Below are positions 56,191 through 64,000 of a stretch of DNA of 64,000 nt, one piece after another. Origin of the DNA: Posidonia oceanica (lineage: Eukaryota > Streptophyta > Magnoliopsida > Alismatales > Posidoniaceae); assembly GCA_037176725.1 (NCBI GenBank), contig JAZBRS010000014.1:80024501-80088500 (forward strand), read 5' to 3'. The notes below the pieces were generated by a model, which searched no databases, was not told where the DNA came from, and saw only the letters and a program-made list of their open reading frames with translations. Positions within the stretch are counted from its first letter, which is position 1. Each line of letters starts with the position of its first letter. The translations under genes and the position numbers were made by a program.

Positions 56191-59068
56191 CTACACCTTC
56201 TAAGCAGACCTCAACCTGCCCCAGCCTTCCCACCCCAACAACCATACCCACTAGATAGACCTCGACATCCTGTAGGTCCCCCTGTAACCCCTCCTGTGCT
56301 CGCAGCACATGCTCCAGTCGTCATTGATTTGACCCTGGACACCCATCGCGTCCCTTACAGCTACGCCACAGAAATGTGCGCGGAAGTAACGCGATCGGGG
56401 AGGGTTTATAGACCCCCAGCACAGGCAACTAGGCCAACTCACCCTGGACCTTTATACCCCCACCCTCAGGCCAACCCTTAGCAGATCCAACCCCGGATCA
56501 GCCTGTAGTTAGCCAAATCCCTGGCCAACCTGTAGTAACCCAGCTTCCTGTCACCACCCCTGTAGAACCTGCTAGAATCACCCCTCCAGCTGCTAGGAGA
56601 AGCCAACCTAAAGCAGACCTAACCTCCCAGCTTAAGAAGGTTAAAGCCGACATCTCCATCTGGGATTTGATCCACACTTCTGCCGAACACCGCGAGGCTT
56701 TTCTTCGCGTGTTCAGGCTGCTCGTGTGTCCCAGTCCATTAAGCCTTCTGCCTTGGAGAGCATGGTTGGGTTAATCGCGGAGCCCCAGGTCATCTCTTTT
56801 ACGAGTGATGAGCTGCCTCCGGCAGGGATTAATCACAACCAGCCCCTATTCGTCACGGTGCAGTTCAAAAACTTTCGCATTCCCCTAACACTGGTTGATA
56901 ACAGGTCAGGCCTTAACGTCTGCCCCTTGCGTACAGCAACCAAGCTCGGATTCAAAGCCGAGGATATCACGCCAGCCGTGAAGGGAATGACTGCTTTTGA
57001 CAACACTCACCATGACGCTCTAGGGATTCTGATTATCCCCCTGGCTATCGGTCCGGTCGTCTTCGATGTAGAATTCTATGTCGTCGACTTGAAGCCTAAC
57101 TTCAATCTTCTGCTTGGGCACCCTTGGCTCCACAAGCATCAGGTCCTTCCTTCGACCCTCCATCGAATGATAAAGTACCGTCGTGGCGATGATGTCATTG
57201 TCGTCATGGCGGAGAACTTTGAGAAGGAGCGGATTGAAGCAGTCTCTCCCGTGTCTTCGCAATCCATCCCGTTTGACCCCGAGACTTCTGAAGCCCTCTA
57301 TCGCGTTAACCGGTGCGAGCCAGTTAACTTCGTTCCTGATCTTGAACGTATCAACTCCTTGACCGTTCATAGCAACCCCTTTCGAATGGTCGAGAATGTA
57401 TGTCACAGGTGGGCTTACATAAAGGGTACGCCACTCGGGCGTCACGGCCAAGGGATCGCGGAGCCGATCGTAGCAGTGGAGCGAACGAAATCTGAAGGCC
57501 TCGGCTACGAACCAAAGCTCAACGAAGATCACTGCTTCCAGCTCAAAGATCGTGCGCCACCCATCCCCAGAGACCTCACTAACTTTACCAGTGCAGGAAT
57601 TCTGGGATCAACCGACTACCAAGCCACAGCGTCGGCAGAGGATTGGGTGTGTATTGAGGACTACTACTCGGATGAGGAGCAGTCTGATGCAATAGAGGCA
57701 GTCCCAATCAACTCAGCAGAAACAGTGGTCAGAGCAGAGGCCCCACAGTCAGTTTATTTAGCTCTCCCTCTGGCAGAAACAGCAGGCAGCTCAGCAGGCC
57801 CTATGGCGGATGCAAGTTCTCATCCTTTTGCAGCCACATCAGCTCCTCAGGAACAGTCAGCAGCAGTGCAGGAGTCAGAGACACTCCTCTTGGCCGAACC
57901 AAGTATGCTACCAGCGGTCACAGACACATCAGTGCCACTGCCCCCATCTCTGGAGGGGCAGTCCATCAACTCAGTCAGCAGCGTGGCCCAGCCCGCTCCT
58001 TCAGCATCATCTTCAGGAATGCAGCTGGCGCAGTCCGCTCCGCATTCTCCTGACAACCAACAGCAGCTCTCATGGCAAGACCCTATGGCGTCAGAGGCTG
58101 CGCTCTCTCAGTTACGGCCTGATACAAAAGGCCAACTGAGCACTACATTCTCCGGGCCCTTGAGCCCTCCAAAGAGCACCCATGCTTACTCTCCGACAGT
58201 GACCTTGGAAGCTTATTCATCAGTAGCACCGCTGGCCTGTCTATTTGGGCCTTCTACATCTGAACTGCCATCAGCGGACGCGCCCGTGAACCAGATCATG
58301 CAGACTCCAAGGGCGGCGATCCATCTTGCAGTCGGGCCAGTGCCGCAGGCCCCCGGCGCCTACTACGTCGACTCCCCCTCAGACGAAGAAGAAGGAGTGG
58401 CGATAGAAGCCCAGGTCGATTCTTAGATGTCCGACCTAGAATTGCTTTATCAAGAACAGATCAAGTCGATAGCAGAAGACCTGGCAGACCATCAAGCTGC
58501 AGAAAGGAAAGGAAAAGCCGTAGTTACGGATCCTCCTCTGCAAGAGGACCATGCTTCTATCATGATCCTAGAAGACTCAGCAGCGCCGGACTCCCCTAGA
58601 CCAGATGAGCTCATCACTCTTCAACCAGAAGGCGGGTCTAGGTGGTTTGTGCAACCCATGCCTCACCTGAGCAATGCATCGAGCGGTAGTGATCAAATCA
58701 GCCGCCAGTCCGGCATATCCTCCACGAGCACACTAGAAGACCCAGAGGGGGGAGCATCAGCAATAAATGCAGTAGCAGCAGAGCAGAATGCCTCAGCAGC
58801 ACAGTCGGTAGAGCAGTCAGTAGTATCAGCAGCAGAGTCAGTTGAGCCCTCAGCAGAATCAGCAGAGCACTCAGCAGAGTCAGTCAGGCCAGAGCAAACA
58901 GCAGAAGGAGTTGCTGGGACGGAGGTCGCGCACCGAAGCTACAAGAATACTCGAGTAAGCGTGACCATCCTAATGCGTCACCAGGGCCAAGCAGCGGAAC
59001 ACATGCACTCTTTCGACATCACAAGTCCCTCTTTTGAGAAAGAGATCCTCTCAGAACTTGTTGCTTAA
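56191..59068 (+). pseudogene. Protease, G-patch-like segment and linker of element F
   Basis: After two further frameshifts (near 56470 and 56715) one frame holds protease and linker. The active-site motif reads LVDNRSGLNVC: the Gly after Asp-Asn is Arg (56903-56905), which should inactivate the enzyme. LLGHPWLH replaces LLGRPWLH. GTPLGRHGQGIAEPI...GLGY marks the G-patch-like part. The linker contains DWVCIEDYYSDEEQS, a Ser/Ala/Glu-rich tract (about 58770-58900) and YYVDSPSDEEE. TAG at 58424-58426 (Trp in A) and TAA at 59066-59068 (Tyr in A). Confidence 0.87.
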
Positions 59069-61290
59069 GGAGAAGAGGATGATGCGGGCATGGATGAGAC
59101 TGACGAACCTTTGCCCGAGTTCCGGCCCTATGACGACGACCCAGAAGGCCCCAACCTCCATGTTGAAGAAGAAACGGAGGTTGTTAACATTGGCACAGCT
59201 AAGGAAGTCAGAGAAGTTTGCATCAGTGCCCAGCTGTGCGCCCAGGCTCGAGCTGAATTCATCACATTCCGGAAAGAATATGCGGATGTCTTCGCCTAGA
59301 GTTATGAAGATATGGTCGGCCTTGACATAGAGATAGTGGTGCACAATCTGCCATTAAATCCAGATTCCAAGCCAGTAAAGCAGAAGCTAAGAAGATGGCG
59401 ACCGCAGTGGCTGCTCATGATCAAAGAAGAGATAATGAAGCAGCTGGGAGTCAACTTTCTGAAGGTCGTTCTTTATCCTGAATGGCTGGCAAACATTGTA
59501 CCTGTGCCCAAGAAGGATGCCCGAATCCGGATCTGCATCGACTACAGGGACCTGAACAAGGCGAGTCCCAAGGACGACTTTCCATTGCCCCACATTGACG
59601 TCCTAGTCGACAATACAGCGGGCCACAAAATGCTCTCCTTCATGGACGGCTTCTCTGGATACAATCAGATCAAGATGGCAGAAGAAGACATGGAAAAGAC
59701 TTCATTCATCACCCCTTGGGGAGTCTTCTGCTACCAAGTCATGCCGTTCGGCCTGAAGAATGCTGGTGCAACCTATCAGAGGGCCATGACTGCGCTATTC
59801 CACGACCTCATGCACCAAGAAGTGGAGGTCTATGTAGACGATATGATTGCCAAAACCAAAGAGCCCCAGGATCATCTTGCCTGTCTCAGAAAGCTCTTTG
59901 ACCGTCTACGGAAATACAAGCTGCGCTTGAATCCCAAGAAGTGCGTATTCGGGGTATCTTCTGGCAAATTGCTCGGCTACATTGTTAGCCAAAGGGGGAT
60001 TGAGGTGGACCCGTTGAAAGCACAAGCCATCGTGGACATGCCACCCCCCAGGACTGAAAAAGAAGTCAGAAGTCTGCTTGGGCGTTTACAATATATCAGT
60101 CACTTCATTGCACAGCTTACGCCCATCTGTGAACCCATATTCAAGCTCTTGAAGAAGAATGCGCAGATTCACTGGAGCGAGGAGTGTCAGGCTGCACTTG
60201 CCAAGATCAAGCAGCTTTTGATCAAGCCTCCTGTCCTGGTCCCGCCTACGCCGGGGAGACCTTTGCTTCTCTACCTTTCTACCACGCAGCATTCCATGGG
60301 CGCCGTCTTGGGCCAGCATGACGAATCTGGTAGAAAGGAGCGCGCCATCTACTACCTGAGCAAGAAATTTAATGAATGCGAAGCCAGGTACAGTACACTA
60401 GAGAAGACTTGCTTGTCACTTGTCTGGGCTGCACAGAAGCTGAGGCACTACTTGATGGCATACCCAGTACAGCTCTTATGCCGACATGATCCTATCAAGT
60501 TCCTTTTCCAGAAGCCGGCCATGGTGGGCAGATGTGCTAAGTGGCAGGTGTTATTGTCTCAGTACGACATCACCTTTGTCACACAGAAGTCCATGAAGGG
60601 TCAAGCAATGGCAGACCATCTTGCTGACCTCCCTCTGCCTGAATACCAACCCCTCCAGACGCAGTTCCCTGATGAAGACATTCTTTTTGCAATGGAGGAC
60701 TCTGAGCAGAAAGATCCTGAAGAAGCAGAGGAATGGCAGCTCTACTTTGATGTTGCAGTCAACAAGAAGGGCTGAGGCGTAGGCGCAGTGCTGACCACGC
60801 CCCAAGGACAGATGACTCCTTTCGCAAGGAAGCTGACTTTCACCTGCACAAACAACGAAGCAGAGTACGAAGCGTGCATTCTAGGGTTGAAAGTCGCCCT
60901 CGAGCATGAGGCGCAGAAGCTGCATGTGCACGACGATGCCATGCTGGTGATTTCTCAAGTGAACGGCGATTGGAAGACAAAAGATCCCAAGCTTGTGCCG
61001 TATCACGAACACCTGCTGAGGCTGATGGAAAAATTCAAGAGCATCCGCTTCACGTACCTGAACAGAGCAAAGAACGCGTATGCAGACGCGCTAGCAACTC
61101 TGGCATCCTGGCTCACCATTTCAGAAGACAGCACTGTGGATGTATCAGTCACTCGCATTGAACAGCCTGCATACTGCATGAGCATAGAGGAAGCGGATCC
61201 CGCAGAGGGGCAGCCCTGGTATCAAGACATAAAATCCTTCCTGGAGTCTGGTAGCTTTCCTCCTGATACCACGGCAACAGACAAGAGGAC
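59069..61290 (+). pseudogene. Reverse transcriptase and two RNases H of element F
   Basis: Continues the protease frame; TAG at 59297-59299 (Trp in A and E). RT motifs YPEWLANIVPVPKK, CIDYRDLNKASPKD, MPFGLKNAGATYQR and YVDDMIAK (59831-59854) are intact. RNase H 1 again lacks the first Asp (LSTTQHSMGAVL). RNase H 2 has YFDVAV, Gly to Val beside the catalytic Asp (60749-60751), then TGA at 60773-60775, then NNEAEYE, HDDAML and YADALA. The long RT frame (59312-60772) is the best-kept copy in the window. Confidence 0.93.
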
Positions 61291-62458
61291 TTTGGCGCGT
61301 CTGGCGTCAAAGTATGTGCTAGGGGCCGGACAGCTGTACAGAAGGTCATACAATCAGATGCTACTGCGCTGCCTGAACAAATCGGAGGCTGACACGCTAA
61401 TGCTTCAAGTGCATGCGGGGACCTGTGGTCCGCACATGAACGGCGTCCTCCTGGCCAAGAAGATCATGCTGCAAGGTTATTTCTGGCAGACCATGGAAGC
61501 CGACTGCTGCCGGTTCGTGCGTAGATGCCACAACTGTCAAATCCATGGTAACTTCATCAAGGCCCCTCCACATCAGCTGCACAACATGTCTTCGCCATGG
61601 CCTTTCTCCATCTGGGGGATCGATGTCATTGGCGCCATCCACCCTGCTGCTTCAAATGGTCATCGTTACATTCTGGTAGCGATCGATTACTTTACCAAGT
61701 GGGTGGAAGCAGCCTCTTACAGGACAGTCACCGCTGCGGCAACAGAAAAATTTGTCAGAAACAATATTGTTGCCCGATATGGGGTCCCGCACTCTGTCAT
61801 CTCTGATAACGGCTCAAACTTCATTGCCAAAAGGATCGAAGAATACCTGCAAAGTCTCAAGATCAAGCACCATCGATCCTCGCCCTATCGGCCTCAGATG
61901 AACGGAGCAGTGGAATCTGCAAACAAGAACATTGTCAAGATCCTGAAGAAAATGGCAGAAATCCACAAGGATTGGCACGACAAGCTCCCGTACGCACTCT
62001 GGGCGTACAGGACATCAATCCGGACCTCTACAGGAGCCACCCCGTACTCTCTGGTGTACGGCATGGAAGCGGTGTTACCTGTTGAAGTGGAAATCCCCTC
62101 TCTGCGGATCCTGCGGGAAGCTGAGTTGGAAGGAGCAGAATGGGTCGAAGACCGCTGCGTCCAACTAAACTTGATTGATGAGCACAGATTGCAAGCCATG
62201 CACAACGCTCGCTACTATCAGAAGCGGATGGCCAGAGCATTCTTGAAGAAGGTCCAGCCCAGAAGCTTCCAGCCAGGGGACCTTGTCTTGCGCGCCATTC
62301 ATTTGCCTGATGGTCGAGGGAAATTCCGACCCAATTGGCGTGGCCCCTTTGTGGTCAAGCAGATCTTTTCGGAAGGCGCTGTAATCCTTGAGGATATGGA
62401 CCAGGTCGAGCAGTCTGAGCCCGTCAACCTCTGCTATCTGAAGAAATACTATCAGTAG
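61291..62458 (+). pseudogene. Integrase of element F
   Basis: Same frame as RNase H 2, so no break between the domains as in A. HHCC finger (VHAGTCGPHMNG ... CHNCQIHG), DDE core (GIDVIGAIHP, SDNGSNFIAK, GAVESANKN) and the C-terminal NWRGPFVVKQ all present; ends LCYLKKYYQ with TAG at 62456-62458. By sequence this domain looks functional; it is called a pseudogene only because the polyprotein has upstream stops. Confidence 0.92.
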
Positions 62459-63929
62459 CCGAAAGCGGCCCCGTTGCAGATGCCCTTCTCCCACCTGCAC
62501 TTTCATTCTCGTCTTCTTGCTTCAACTCTACTTCAAATCATCATCGTCACCCTTTCAACTCTTGCATTCTTTCTTTTCAAATTATCATCGTCATCCTCTC
62601 AAACATCACATCTTCTGTCCGGTGATGACAATCGGAAGTGCTTGCCTGCTCTGGAAAGAGTCACCCTGCCTCACCTGGCACTACTTAGATGTCTTAGCAA
62701 GTGAGGGAGCCACCACCAATAAGGACAGGCGAACTGCCCAATCTCACAAGGACATACACCTCTGAGGGAGAAAAAATGTTAGGTTGTGAGCTTGAAAAAA
62801 GTGAGAATAGACATCTAGGTTTGGGCACCTCCAAGGAACAGAAGACGAAGACAGAAGCCGGCCCTAGAGATAGGGGTGTACAGTCTAACCCTGCTCCTTC
62901 TACCCATCACACAGCAAACCCAAAGCCTAAATCCATTACAATTCAAGCACCCTTCTTTTGCCACCAGAATGGGGATAGCAAAAGCCTGAAAAAAAAAGAG
63001 GAAAAGATCAAAAAAAAAAAAAGGGAAAAAAGAGACAGAACAAAAACAAAAACAAAAAAGGAGGAAAGCAAACAAAAAAAAAAAAAAGAAGAAGAAGCAA
63101 AAGGCAAAGGTAGCCCAAAAAACACAGGCACCGTTATCTCCCATACTTTACTAGAGATCCCCAGCATGTCAAGCCTGAAAAAGGGGTCTACCACATCCTC
63201 CCAAGAGCAAACACATACCTTCTCCTAGCTAGGGGCAGAGAAAGACTGCATACCTATGAGGGAGAAACCTTTCAAAAAAAGAGAGCTGAAAGAATAGGTG
63301 TAGGTCCTGAGAGTGCAGCCAGTAGCCTGTCCTCACCACACCACCACTTGTATAATGCCAACAACCTGTTCCGGAGCGCCACCAATATGCCGAGAGTCTG
63401 AGTAGGGCCCAGTGAGTCAAGGACCACTCCCTTCCTCTGCAGCAGTCACCAAAGCACTCCGTACGCTGAGGGCACTCAAGCATACCCATCCACCCAAGCA
63501 TACCCATCCATTCAAACATACTTACTCATCCAATAATATTCATCCCCATAAGCATATCACTAGCATCTTGCATTCATGCATCTTCTTCCTTTCCCCTTCC
63601 GCCAATCTCTCCGCTCTGCAACACGCTCAGGCCCTGAGGCAGTACTTCTCCCCAGCAGAGGCACATCGACGACACTCAAGCTGCGCTGGTCCAGATTTCC
63701 TACCAACCCTCGCCCCCGTGTCCGCAAGGCTGCTGCAGAATCCCCCTGCTTATCAGTGCTCAATTGCTATGTTCTGTTATCACTTTGCCTAGATGCATAT
63801 GGAACTACTTTATCAGCCTCAGTTTCTGCTTGTTGTCAAAGATTACATACCTGCGAGATCTGACTGTTTATTGATAGCAGGTACCTTCAAGCCTTGCAAT
63901 AATCAGCCTGTCTTCTGCAATCAAGTATA
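62459..63929 (+). other. Non-coding segment between integrase and PMD-like ORF, element F
   Basis: Contains an A/G-rich tract at 62985-63110 (long runs of A with GAAAAG), the sense-strand equivalent of the T/C tract of A at 5700-5850. Blocks near 62620-62660 and 63360-63470 align with A. No ORF of known family; frames across the A-tract are Lys-rich and unsupported. Confidence 0.6.
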
Positions 63930-64000
63930 ATGGGTTTTCCTACTCTGCTGACTCCCGCACATTGCTCGGAAACCCTGCGAGAATGGATCGGCAGGCACAC
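63930..64000 (+). CDS. Start of PMD/DUF7745-like ORF of element F (cut by window end)
   Basis: ATG at 63930 opens a frame reading MGFPTLLTPAHCSETLREWI, nearly the same as the start of the A protein (4993). Only the first ~23 codons are in the window; no stop is seen. The shared start supports 4993 as the start in A and shows that the ORF was present before the A and F lineages separated. Confidence 0.8.
   Translation, partial: MGFPTLLTPAHCSETLREWIGRH

Larger units (their letters stand above)
46648..64000 (+). mobile_element. Element F: Tat-clade retrotransposon, 5' LTR to start of PMD-like ORF
   Basis: Plus strand, inserted in E integrase. LTR 46648-52364, PBS 52366-52383, leader to 53700, gag, protease, RT, two RNases H and integrase to 62458, A-rich non-coding segment, and the start of a PMD-like ORF at 63930; the 3' part lies outside. 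Gene order is the same as in A. Four frameshifts and several stops in gag-pol; pol is otherwise well preserved. Confidence 0.93.

Noticed and set aside
62815..63228. Lys-rich frame across the A-rich tract as a protein
   Set aside because: It is driven by the A runs, and the matching stretch in A has no conserved frame.

Overview
The window is repetitive plant nuclear DNA. I recognise no cellular host gene in it. It is a stack of nested Ty3/gypsy retrotransposons of the Tat (Ogre-like) clade plus one plant LINE. The evidence for Tat is: LTRs of about 5.7-5.9 kb; a primer-binding site of tRNA-Arg type; a gag with a Cys-His-His-Cys knuckle; a degenerate RNase H followed by a second, archaeal-type RNase H; a YVDD reverse transcriptase; and an extra ORF behind integrase. 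The host is probably a flowering plant, but the species cannot be named from this sequence.

Layout. Element A (minus strand) fills 1-28143. Its 3' LTR runs off the left edge (1-1046). Then come a polypurine tract, a long hairpin-rich 3' non-coding region (1062-3435), an intact plant-mobile-domain/DUF7745-like ORF (3794-4993), integrase, RNase H/RT, protease and gag (6342-14989), a leader, two tandem PBS copies and the 5' LTR. That 5' LTR is split into 16466-16786 and 22739-28143 by a plus-strand solo LTR (16787-22733) flanked by a perfect CAAGG target duplication. A itself lies in the gag of a more diverged element B (plus strand, from 28144). B keeps gag, has no pol, and ends in a 3' non-coding region, a PPT and the first 88 bp of an LTR (34572-34659). 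An inverted LTR C follows (34660-40555), then a 5' LINE fragment (40556-about 43715, minus), then the start of another inverted LTR, D (about 43716-44131). D sits in the pol of element E (44132-46647, plus). E is cut by element F (plus, 46648 to the right edge), which has a complete 5' LTR, PBS, leader, gag, protease, RT, two RNases H, integrase and the first codons of its own PMD-like ORF.

Coding state. In A nearly the whole gag-pol lies in one reading frame from 14989 to about 7530, broken by six in-frame stops and then one frameshift. F has four frameshifts in or near gag, then one frame from 56.7 kb to 62458 with four stops. Most stops look like C-to-T or G-to-A changes, as expected from deamination of methylated plant DNA. 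The PMD-like ORF of A is open for 399 codons.

Most unusual signals: (1) a small RNA-switch-like set of mutually exclusive hairpins conserved between the diverged elements A and B, and an array of short hairpins with compensatory base changes, both between the coding region and the 3' LTR; (2) the PMD-like ORF carried by both A and F; (3) a perfect 25-bp inverted repeat in E that looks like a template-switch mutation; (4) a predicted short leader intron shared by A and F; (5) a stop codon at the same place between gag and protease in A and F; (6) a PBS-like fossil inside four LTRs, and a tandem PBS in A.
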